Source: Planctomycetota bacterium (GTDB lineage: Bacteria > Planctomycetota > Phycisphaerae > Sedimentisphaerales > Anaerobacaceae). Taken from it: a stretch of DNA of 42,800 bases. The stretch covers positions 27,653 to 70,452 of the forward strand of contig VRUL01000024.1 in NCBI GenBank assembly GCA_019456145.1, given 5' to 3'. The notes beneath the pieces are model-generated. The model was not told the DNA's origin, did not search any database, and was given only the letters and a program-made list of their open reading frames with translations. Each line of letters starts with the position of its first letter. Within the stretch, counting starts at the first letter, position 1. Both the position numbers and the translations under genes were made by a program. Shown here piece by piece: positions 36,738 to 42,800 of the stretch.

Positions 36738-36899
36738 TTAACTGCCCGCCTTGCTTTGCACTGTGTCTTCGAGGTTTCTTATCTCCCGTGCATTCCTTGA
36801 CGTTCGTGTAAGTGCAATGACAGCTAATATTAAAGCTGATAATGCTGTTATAAAGATTATCAATCCCAACAATAGTATCAAGAAAACTACTATCGACAC
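36738..36899 (-). CDS. Small single-pass membrane protein, unknown function
   Basis: 53 aa read on the minus strand, GTG start with AAAGGA 9 nt upstream. One strong membrane helix fills residues 3-30 (SIVVFLILLLGLIIFITALS and on), then a basic and polar tail (LTRTSRNAREIRNLEDTVQSKAGS). It resembles in size and layout the small helical membrane proteins that associate with larger complexes, but no family is recognised. The stop is 13 bp from the convergent pectate-lyase-fold gene. The plus-strand frame over the same bases is less natural. Confidence 0.6.
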   Translation of the reverse strand: MSIVVFLILLLGLIIFITALSALILAVIALTRTSRNAREIRNLEDTVQSKAGS

Positions 36900-37118
36900 T
36901 GTTTTCAATCCTTTTTTTGTGGATTTAAATTACTAATAGCACCATCCTAACACTGGAGAATATACCACAATTTACTGATAAGAGCCAGCGAAAAAGGGGG
37001 GCATGAGCAACAGGAAATTTGTATCCGACTACCAAGCCATGTGATTTTTTTCACCGGAAGGAGAAAATGGGATGATACTCAGCAGGACTGAATTGTCATA
37101 ATTACTTATCAATACTAA

Positions 37119-37147
37119 TGCGGGCAAGGGGATTCGAACCTCCAAAG
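37119..37147 (-). pseudogene. 3'-terminal tRNA fragment (T-arm plus acceptor 3' strand)
   Basis: On the minus strand: T-stem GGAGG, loop TTCGAAT, CCCCT, then acceptor strand TGCCCGC and discriminator A; no CCA. Four of five T-stem pairs form (one G-U, one A-C mismatch). The matching 5' acceptor GCGGGCA, D-arm and anticodon arm are absent upstream. This is the part of a tRNA that integrases duplicate when elements insert. Confidence 0.55.
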
Positions 37148-37329
37148 TTATCTTCTTTTTTACAGCAATACGTTTTTTTCGCTGAATTCGCGGATTTCAA
37201 TTACAGTACAAGGTTTTTCGAGCACTAAAACCAGGGATGCCTTGGGTGTTTACCGTCCCTAAAAAAGCCGATTAATTAGATAGAAAACCAGCGGGTAAAG
37301 ATAATTGGAATGTAAGAGGTGTTGATTCG

Positions 37330-37478
37330 CTGACGAGTCCTATTCTGTCTGTATCTAAGGACAGTAAATTCAGGACTTAGTAACAAAGCTTCTTAATTGC
37401 CAACGGGTATAGTGCGGCTGCCTGGATCAAAAGGATTAAGCCCCCTTGTTGTATCTAAGCTGTGAAGGGCAGCCTGCA
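37330..37478 (+). ncRNA. Candidate structured RNA upstream of the signalling operon
   Basis: Two stem-loop regions in the gene-free stretch before the YfiR-like gene. First: AGTCCT/AGGACT (37336-37341, 37372-37377) enclosing CTGTC/GACAG (37345-37349, 37360-37364) around the loop TGTATCTAAG. Second: GGCTGCC/GGCAGCC (37416-37422, 37468-37474) extended by TGC/GCA, and inside it a CCCTT/AAGGG pairing that competes for two bases. The decamer TGTATCTAAG recurs exactly 100 bp later (37450-37459). No known riboswitch consensus recognised. The remaining bases of 36900-37622 hold the tRNA fragment and nothing else I can name. Confidence 0.4.
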
Positions 37479-37622
37479 TTATTCCCTGAAGTAAAGCAAT
37501 ATTCTCAATACATCGGTCTCTGGGGTTGGTGATTTATACCGAGTGGGAACTCAAGGCAGAAGCAGGTGAAAACTATGATGCTTATAGTGTATCTTTTAGT
37601 TAACCCAATTGAGAAGACAATT

Positions 37623-38258
37623 ATGTATGCGCAGAAAAATGCTTTAACACGAGTAGTCTGGCTTGTGCTGATATTGCTGCTTGTGGTGCCAATTGCACTA
37701 CAGGTCCGCGCTGATCATGGCTCCGAGTATCACATCAAGGCGTCTTTCATGTACAACTTTATCAGGTTCGTTGACTGGCCCAAAGAAAAGATGGCTGATA
37801 GTAATGAGCCAATAACCATCGGCATCTTAGGTAAAGACCCGTTCAACAGGGCCTTTGAGCCTCTTAAAGACTGGCACATTAAAGGCAGGAAGGTTGTTGT
37901 AAAGCCGTTTAAAGGCTTCGAAGAGCTCAAAAAATCCGGCGAGAAGGGTAAAGCCGAACTGCAGCGGACAATCAATACTATCAGGAAATGTCACATGCTG
38001 TTTATTTGTTATTCAGAGAAAAAAATGTTTACCGAAGCCATAAATTCAGTTAAAGACCATCCGGTGCTGACAGTTGGAGATATGAAAGGTTTTCTTGAGA
38101 CCGGCGGGATCATCAATTTCGTGATGGAGGAGAAAAAGGTTCGTTTTGAAATCAATATCAGCGCTGCCAGACGCGCCAAATTTAAAATCAGTTCCAGGCT
38201 TTTACGCATGGCAAAAAGAGTAATCGAAGATAAGTCACCTCGGAACACTAAGGAATGA
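37623..38258 (+). CDS. YfiR-family (DUF4154) periplasmic protein
   Basis: 211 aa from ATG 37623 (GAGAAG 6 nt upstream), giving a good signal peptide (residues 10-30); starts at 37566 or 37575 would add a second hydrophobic stretch. Mature motif EYHIKASFMYNFIRFVDWP is the YfiR/HmsC signature, followed by ITIGILGKDPF, LFICYSEK and LTVGDMKGFLETGGIINFVMEEKKVRFEINISAARRAKFKISSRLLRMAK. YfiR in Pseudomonas represses a diguanylate cyclase from the periplasm. Here it precedes a histidine kinase with ATGA stop/start overlap, so it probably tunes that kinase instead. Confidence 0.9.
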   Translation: MYAQKNALTRVVWLVLILLLVVPIALQVRADHGSEYHIKASFMYNFIRFVDWPKEKMADSNEPITIGILGKDPFNRAFEPLKDWHIKGRKVVVKPFKGFEELKKSGEKGKAELQRTINTIRKCHMLFICYSEKKMFTEAINSVKDHPVLTVGDMKGFLETGGIINFVMEEKKVRFEINISAARRAKFKISSRLLRMAKRVIEDKSPRNTKE

Positions 38259-40567
38259 TTGTGCATAAGCTGCAGGATATGACAATAAAACAGAAGCTGA
38301 CAGCAATTATTATGCTCACAACCGCTGCGGTACTGTTGCTGGCAGCTACTGCCTTTGTGCTATGGGATCAGGTCGATTCCCGCCGCAACCTGGTAATTAA
38401 CCACAGCAGCTACGCCGCCGTGTTAGCAGATAACTGTAAAGCATCACTTGCTTTTTCAGATAAAGAAGACACAGAACAGATTCTCTCAGCACTACATGCC
38501 GACGATTCTATCGTGTATGCCTGCATCTATGATAAACAGGGCCAGGTCTTTGCCGAATACCAACGCAGTGACATCACCAGGAAAATACAGGCCCCCGAAC
38601 CCCAGAATGATGTCCACTTTTTTGAGCCAGGGTGTTTATGCGTGTTCAGGAGAATTGAGTTAGATGGTGAAATAATCGGCACCGTTTATTTGCGAGATGA
38701 TATGAGCACTGTACACTCGGAGTTAATATGGGATATTGTTGTTGCCCTGATAATACTGTCGATTGCCTTATTAATAGCCTATTTTCTCTCATCAAGGCTC
38801 CAGAAAATGGTTTCCGAACCAATTCTAAATCTGGCTGAGGTTTCAAAAGTCATCTCAGAACAAAAGGACTATTCTGTTCGAGCCCTTTTTCACAGCAGCG
38901 GTGAAATTGGCTTGCTGATAGATGCATTTAACGACATGTTAGATCAAATTCATCAGCGTGATTCGATGTTAGTCGATACCAAAAAACAACTTGAGATAAA
39001 AGTTCACGACCGTACCGAAGAATTATCATCGACCAACGCAAAGTTCGAAAATGAAGTTACGGAGCGCTCCGACACCCAGGAAACATTACAGAAGCGTATT
39101 AAGGAAATTAGTTGTCTATATAGCCTGTCTAAACTAATTGAGCGGCAGGATATTTCCCTGGAACAAATATTACAGGAAACGGCCAAACTGATTCGCAGCG
39201 CACTTCAGGATCCGGATAACACCTGCGTAAGAATCACTTTCAATGGGATACAATATAAGACTGATAATTTCGAAAAAAGCGAATTCAGTCGATATGTCAA
39301 AATAATGGTAGGCCAAGAGAAAACTGGAAATATTGAAGTATATTATCTGGGAGAGAGTCCGGAAAGCGGCCAAAGTCCATTTCTTCAGGAGGAGTGTGAT
39401 TTGTTAGATGCGATTGCTCAGCGGCTGGGCGAAACTTCACAGCGTAAAAAGGCCGAGCATACGCTACGACTGTTTCGAGACCTGGTAGATCGGTCGAATG
39501 ACAGTATTTTTGTAATAGAACCTAAGTGGGGCCGTTTTCTCGATGTAAATGGCGCAGCGTGTAAAAACCTTGGTTATGAGCGAGAGGAATTACTCGAGAT
39601 TACCGTTAAAGACATCAACGAATTATTTCCGGACGATTCTTCCTGGACTGAACACGTTAAAGAGGTCCGAAGTAAAGGCTCTATGGTTGTGGAAAGCCTC
39701 AGTAAGCGAAAAGATGGTTCGACTTTTCCAGTAGAAGCCAACATTAAATATATAAGTGAAGGGAAAGATGATTACATTATCGCTGTCTCTCGCGACATCA
39801 CCGAGCGCAAGAAGGCCGAAGAAAAGCAGACTAAGCTGCTGGAAGCGGTGGAAAGTGTCAATAAGGAATTAAAAGATTTTGCTCATATCGTGTCACACGA
39901 TTTAAAAGCGCCGTTACGGGGGATTAAGACCTTAGCTGACTGGATATCAACTGATTATGCAGACAAGCTTAATGATGAAGGCAAAGAGCAACTGAATATG
40001 CTTTCGAGCCGGGTGCAAAGGATGAATAACCTGATAGATGGTGTGCTTAAATATTCCAAGGTTGGACGTGAAAAAGTAAAACGTGTTCAGGTGAATCTAA
40101 ATGAACTTGTTCCAGAAGTTATTGACATGGTTGCACCACCGGAAAATATTGAGATTACAATCGAAAATGATCTGCCTGTAATCGAGTGTGAAGAGACTCG
40201 TATTCTTCAGGTATTCCAGAATCTGCTAAGTAACGCCATAAAATATATGGACAAACCACAAGGCCGGATAAGCATCGGCTGTGTCAGGGAGAACGACTTC
40301 TGGAAGTTTAGTGTCACTGATAACGGGCTCGGGATTGAAGAGAAACACTTCGAAAGAATCTTTAAGATATTCCAGACATTGTCGGCACACGATGATGTTG
40401 AAAGCACCGGCGTCGGTCTTGCCGTTGTAAAGAAAATCGTAGAGTTATTTGAAGGTAAAATATGGGTGGAGTCGAAACCGGGTGAAGGAAGTACATTTTT
40501 CTTCACTTTACCAAAGCAAGAAATGATTGTTAAAGATGAAAAACTCGAAGCCAACATTACCTGTTGA
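38255..40567 (+). CDS. Membrane sensor histidine kinase (CHASE8-like/HAMP/GAF-like/PAS)
   Basis: 770 aa. Two membrane helices (about 17-37, 158-178) enclose a CHASE8-like sensor (SSYAAVLADNCKASLAFSDKEDTEQILSAL...YACIYDKQGQVFAEY). Then HAMP (about 179-235), a coiled coil, a GAF-like region (about 285-395) and a PAS domain (about 405-520). The HisKA box is FAHIVSHDLKAPLRG with phospho-accepting H548, followed by the ATPase N, G1 and G2 boxes (LLSNAIKYM, DNGLGIEEKHFERIF, STGVGLAVVKKI). Autophosphorylates and passes phosphate to a receiver in trans. Starts within the YfiR-like stop codon. Its C-terminus overlaps the next kinase gene by 32 bp. Confidence 0.95.
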   Translation: MIVHKLQDMTIKQKLTAIIMLTTAAVLLLAATAFVLWDQVDSRRNLVINHSSYAAVLADNCKASLAFSDKEDTEQILSALHADDSIVYACIYDKQGQVFAEYQRSDITRKIQAPEPQNDVHFFEPGCLCVFRRIELDGEIIGTVYLRDDMSTVHSELIWDIVVALIILSIALLIAYFLSSRLQKMVSEPILNLAEVSKVISEQKDYSVRALFHSSGEIGLLIDAFNDMLDQIHQRDSMLVDTKKQLEIKVHDRTEELSSTNAKFENEVTERSDTQETLQKRIKEISCLYSLSKLIERQDISLEQILQETAKLIRSALQDPDNTCVRITFNGIQYKTDNFEKSEFSRYVKIMVGQEKTGNIEVYYLGESPESGQSPFLQEECDLLDAIAQRLGETSQRKKAEHTLRLFRDLVDRSNDSIFVIEPKWGRFLDVNGAACKNLGYEREELLEITVKDINELFPDDSSWTEHVKEVRSKGSMVVESLSKRKDGSTFPVEANIKYISEGKDDYIIAVSRDITERKKAEEKQTKLLEAVESVNKELKDFAHIVSHDLKAPLRGIKTLADWISTDYADKLNDEGKEQLNMLSSRVQRMNNLIDGVLKYSKVGREKVKRVQVNLNELVPEVIDMVAPPENIEITIENDLPVIECEETRILQVFQNLLSNAIKYMDKPQGRISIGCVRENDFWKFSVTDNGLGIEEKHFERIFKIFQTLSAHDDVESTGVGLAVVKKIVELFEGKIWVESKPGEGSTFFFTLPKQEMIVKDEKLEANITC

Positions 40568-42101
40568 AGGTCCCTGTAAAGATGCACCAATGTTCAAAAG
40601 TGCGCAAGTAGATGATCCTTTTGAACAGAGAATCGGCAAACCCGGTCTCCGCCTGCTTCGCCACTTTCGATTTGCTTCTTTGCCTGCGATTGTGTTAATC
40701 CTGGTCGTAGCTTCCCTGGGACTGCGTTCTATCATTCGCCACCTTGTTATATACGAGGCAGAGAGGGACGCCTTTCGTATCTCTCGTGCGCTTCGTGACG
40801 GCGAGATGCGCCGGTTCATCAGGGCCAATCGCGGCGATAAACAATTACTGTCTGTTTCTCAGGAAGAGCTATCTGAACTGGATCGAAAAATGCGTGTCTT
40901 TCTCGCCTCCTTCGATATCGTCAAAATCAAGGTTTTCAATACCAATACTGAGATTATCTACAGCACCGATTCGAAGATAATCGGCAAGCTAAATCCAGAT
41001 AACCCCAAGCTGGCAAAAGCTTTGAGCGGTTCACCTGTCTCAAAATATGAAACCAAGAAGCACGTCTGGGACCTCACTTACGAAGAACACAGCGAGGTGG
41101 GAATTGTCGAAACCTATGTTCCGATTCGCGGCCCGGACGGAAGTGTCATTGGCAGCTTTGAAGTTTATAAGGATGTAACCAGCGACCTTGCGGTAGTGGA
41201 CAGGACCCTCATCCGTGCAGGAGCCGTACTCTCTGTCACAGTTCTGAGTGTCTTCGCAGCACTTATGTTTGTGATACGCCGTGCAACGCGGACAATAAAC
41301 GCCGGCATTGCTGCTTTGCAGCAGGGCAAAGAAAAGTACAGGTTGTTGAATATAGAGTTGGAGGCGGCGGTTAGAAAGCTTACCTTTTCAAACCGTGAAC
41401 TCAAGGATTTCGCGCATATAGCAGCCCATGATCTAAAGGCGCCGCTGCGGGCGATTGGAACTTTGGCCGACTGGATATCAACTGATTATAGCGATCTGTT
41501 TGACGAACAGGGCAAAGAAAAAGTCAGGCTGCTCGTAGGAAGAGCAAAGCGGATGAGTACGCATATTGATAGTATATTGCGGTACTCCGAGATTGGGCGT
41601 GAGACTGAAAAAGAGGAAGAAATAAATCTGAACATTCTTGTCGAAGAAGTAATTACCGAAATCGATCTACCTGAAGATATTGAAATAAACATTGTTCACG
41701 AGTTACCCGGCATAAGATGTCAACGGACACATATTAAGCAGGTGTTCAAGAATATACTGAACAACGCTGTAAAATATTTGGACAAGCCTAAGGGGCAAAT
41801 TATTGTCGGGAGCTTTGAGGAAGACGGTTTTTTGAAATTCAGTATCACTGATAATGGCCCCGGAATTGAGGAAAGACACTTTGGGAAAATATTCCAGATA
41901 TTCCAGACATTGTCTCCTCGTGACGAAATCGAAGCCACCGGCATCGGCCTTAGCATAGTAAAAAAGATTGTCGAATTATATGGTGGAAAGATTTGGGTGG
42001 AATCAAAACCGGGCGAAGGAAGCACATTTTCTTTTACGCTGCCAATTTCTGAAAGTGAGGTTGTAGAAGATGCGAAACACCAAGCCAATATTGTTAGTTG
42101 A
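40536..42101 (+). CDS. Second membrane sensor histidine kinase
   Basis: About 521 aa. Two membrane helices (about 47-68 and 228-248) enclose an extracellular Cache-like sensor (KIKVFNTNTEIIYSTDSKIIGKL...VETYVPIRGPDGSVIGSFEVYKD). HisKA box FAHIAAHDLKAPLRA (His near 298), then ILNNAVKYL, DNGPGIEERHFGKIF and ATGIGLSIVKKI. The kinase core closely parallels the preceding kinase, so the two are paralogues with different sensors. Start uncertain: ATG 40536 gives MKNSKPTLPVEG, which echoes the N-terminus of the downstream receiver and is probably a remnant; ATG 40590 is the alternative. Overlaps the receiver gene by 32 bp. Confidence 0.93.
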   Translation: MKNSKPTLPVEGPCKDAPMFKSAQVDDPFEQRIGKPGLRLLRHFRFASLPAIVLILVVASLGLRSIIRHLVIYEAERDAFRISRALRDGEMRRFIRANRGDKQLLSVSQEELSELDRKMRVFLASFDIVKIKVFNTNTEIIYSTDSKIIGKLNPDNPKLAKALSGSPVSKYETKKHVWDLTYEEHSEVGIVETYVPIRGPDGSVIGSFEVYKDVTSDLAVVDRTLIRAGAVLSVTVLSVFAALMFVIRRATRTINAGIAALQQGKEKYRLLNIELEAAVRKLTFSNRELKDFAHIAAHDLKAPLRAIGTLADWISTDYSDLFDEQGKEKVRLLVGRAKRMSTHIDSILRYSEIGRETEKEEEINLNILVEEVITEIDLPEDIEINIVHELPGIRCQRTHIKQVFKNILNNAVKYLDKPKGQIIVGSFEEDGFLKFSITDNGPGIEERHFGKIFQIFQTLSPRDEIEATGIGLSIVKKIVELYGGKIWVESKPGEGSTFSFTLPISESEVVEDAKHQANIVS

Positions 42102-42489
42102 AGATGATAGAATAGATGCGATGACGGTTACGCGTGCATTGAAGGATTTGATGGTTACAAACCAACTGGTCCACACGGTCAACGGCGAGGAAGCCTTACA
42201 CTATCTAAGAAACCAGAGCAATAGAAAGCCGTGTGTTATCCTGTTAGATTTGAATTTGCCGAAGTTAAATGGCCTCGAATTCCTGAGAATCGCAAAAGCC
42301 GAAGACCAGTTAAAAAAGATTCCCGTTGTGGCCTTGACCACCTCTAAAGAGGCACCGGATATAGATAAATGCTTTGAGCTGGGTATTGCGGGCTATATCG
42401 TCAAGCCGGTTGATTATGAAAAGTTCGTAGAGGCTATCAGGGTACTCGAGTTGTACTGGACTTTAAGCGAGTTACCAAATGGAGAATAA
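42070..42489 (+). CDS. Single-domain response regulator (Rcp1-like)
   Basis: 139 aa, one receiver domain without output. Acidic pair D12/D13 in LLVEDDRID, phospho-acceptor D60 in VILLDLNLPKLNGLEFL, the switch Thr in VVALTTSKEAPD and K112 in YIVKPVDYEKF. This fits the Rcp1/CheY-like group that pairs with phytochrome-type and other kinases whose core resembles the two kinases here. It probably shuttles phosphate from both. Its start lies inside the second kinase gene, giving tight coupling; GAGG precedes it. Confidence 0.95.
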   Translation: MRNTKPILLVEDDRIDAMTVTRALKDLMVTNQLVHTVNGEEALHYLRNQSNRKPCVILLDLNLPKLNGLEFLRIAKAEDQLKKIPVVALTTSKEAPDIDKCFELGIAGYIVKPVDYEKFVEAIRVLELYWTLSELPNGE

Positions 42490-42800
42490 GACCGTAGAAA
42501 ATACAAGATATAAAATTTTGCTGATCGAAGACAATAAACTGGATCAACAGGCCTTTAAAAGGTATGTTAAAGACTCAGATCTTCCGTATGATTGCACAAT
42601 GACCGAGTCAGTTTCGCAGACCAAGAAAATATTAGGTGCCGAAAGATTCGACGTTGTAATTGTGGACTACATGCTCGAAGACGGCACGGCATTTGATATT
42701 CTGGGCTTGACGAACAATACCCCCTTCTTGCCCTGGCAAAGCGTCTGCTATCGGCGTCACAAAGATATGCAACCTCTGCGTCCGGCCGGCTGGCAAACCT
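42479..42800 (+). CDS. Second receiver-domain protein, interrupted at the window end
   Basis: Begins MENKTVENTRYKILLIEDNK with the acidic pair and reaches the phospho-acceptor D63 in VVIVDYMLEDGTAFDILGL, all normal for a receiver. After NNTPF (about 42725) the expected strand with the switch Thr/Ser (usually FVTG) is replaced by an unrelated Trp/Arg/Pro-rich tail, while the opposite strand there reads as an oxidoreductase. The ATG at 42479 overlaps the end of the previous receiver gene by 11 bp. Real N-terminal part; the rest is probably foreign sequence. Confidence 0.8.
   Translation, partial: MENKTVENTRYKILLIEDNKLDQQAFKRYVKDSDLPYDCTMTESVSQTKKILGAERFDVVIVDYMLEDGTAFDILGLTNNTPFLPWQSVCYRRHKDMQPLRPAGWQT
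42722..42800 (-). pseudogene. Fragment reading as a Gfo/Idh/MocA Rossmann segment
   Basis: On the minus strand the last bases translate as RFASRPDAEVAYLCDADSRR-FARARRG. The pattern D-x-EV-x-x-x-CD-x-D-x-x-R is that of the second strand and adenine-binding loop of Gfo/Idh/MocA oxidoreductases. It abuts the receiver gene at about 42720 and has no start of its own in the window. Confidence 0.4.

Noticed and set aside
36751..36936. 61-codon plus-strand frame
   Set aside because: The opposite strand gives a far more natural small membrane protein with SD.
37100..37230. Complete tRNA gene
   Set aside because: Only T-arm and acceptor 3' strand exist; no matching 5' acceptor, D-arm or anticodon arm within 100 bases.
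37330..37362. Hammerhead ribozyme core (CTGACGA followed by GTCC...GGAC)
   Set aside because: The CUGANGA box and stem II fit, but the obligatory GAAA after stem II is missing and no cleavage-site helix is seen.

Overview
The window looks like chromosomal DNA of a bacterium, most likely a planctomycete of the Phycisphaerae/Sedimentisphaerales type. This is inferred from gene content, not from a marker gene. The indicators are secreted sugar-active enzymes with dockerin-like and Fn3-like tails (GH99-like, GH127-like, DUF1080, DUF6807, GH5/DUF4038-like, pectate-lyase-like), a Tat-exported Gfo/Idh/MocA oxidoreductase, FHA-GAF signalling, a bS23-type four-helix-bundle gene and a V/A-type ATPase.

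Layout. 1-870: 3' part of a gene of near-identical 32-residue pentatricopeptide-like repeats. 891-1860: hairpin cluster, an RRM RNA-binding protein and its duplicated promoter region. 1902-3939: DUF1080 lipoprotein, ferritin-like protein, two small unknowns. 4167-6072: two-gene cassette (unknown protein plus ComEC-like metallo-beta-lactamase) between ~100-bp direct repeats, followed by a seven-bladed TolB-like lipoprotein (6110-7216). 7260-16680 (minus): complete V-type ATPase operon in the order G-I-K-E-C-(40-aa ORF)-F-A-B-(four-helix bundle)-D, with a good promoter; the K subunit carries Na+-binding residues. 16896-18349: beta-propeller gene between 47-bp inverted repeats. 18409-28697: GH99-dockerin-Fn3 protein, malate dehydrogenase, GH127-like enzyme, MBL hydrolase, zinc-ribbon membrane protein and a 1143-aa two-barrel glycosidase. 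28922-36724: FHA-GAF protein with a consensus promoter, PEBP protein, Gfo/Idh, DUF6807, a purine permease behind an exported MTA/SAH nucleosidase, and a pectate-lyase-fold protein.

36738-37560 holds a small membrane protein gene, a 3' tRNA fragment and a possibly structured RNA. 37623 to the end is a translationally coupled signalling operon: YfiR-like protein, two paralogous hybrid-free histidine kinases and two receivers. The first HK/HK junction still carries the start of a lost response regulator, and the last receiver is broken near 42720 by sequence that reads on the other strand as a Gfo/Idh oxidoreductase, so the window end may be a chimeric junction.

Physiologically the genes fit a polysaccharide degrader with a sodium-motive V-ATPase and envelope-facing sensing. 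The most unusual items are the bacterial PPR-like array, the repeat-flanked MBL cassette, the rebuilt HK/RR junction, the duplicated RRM promoter and the exported nucleosidase/permease pair.
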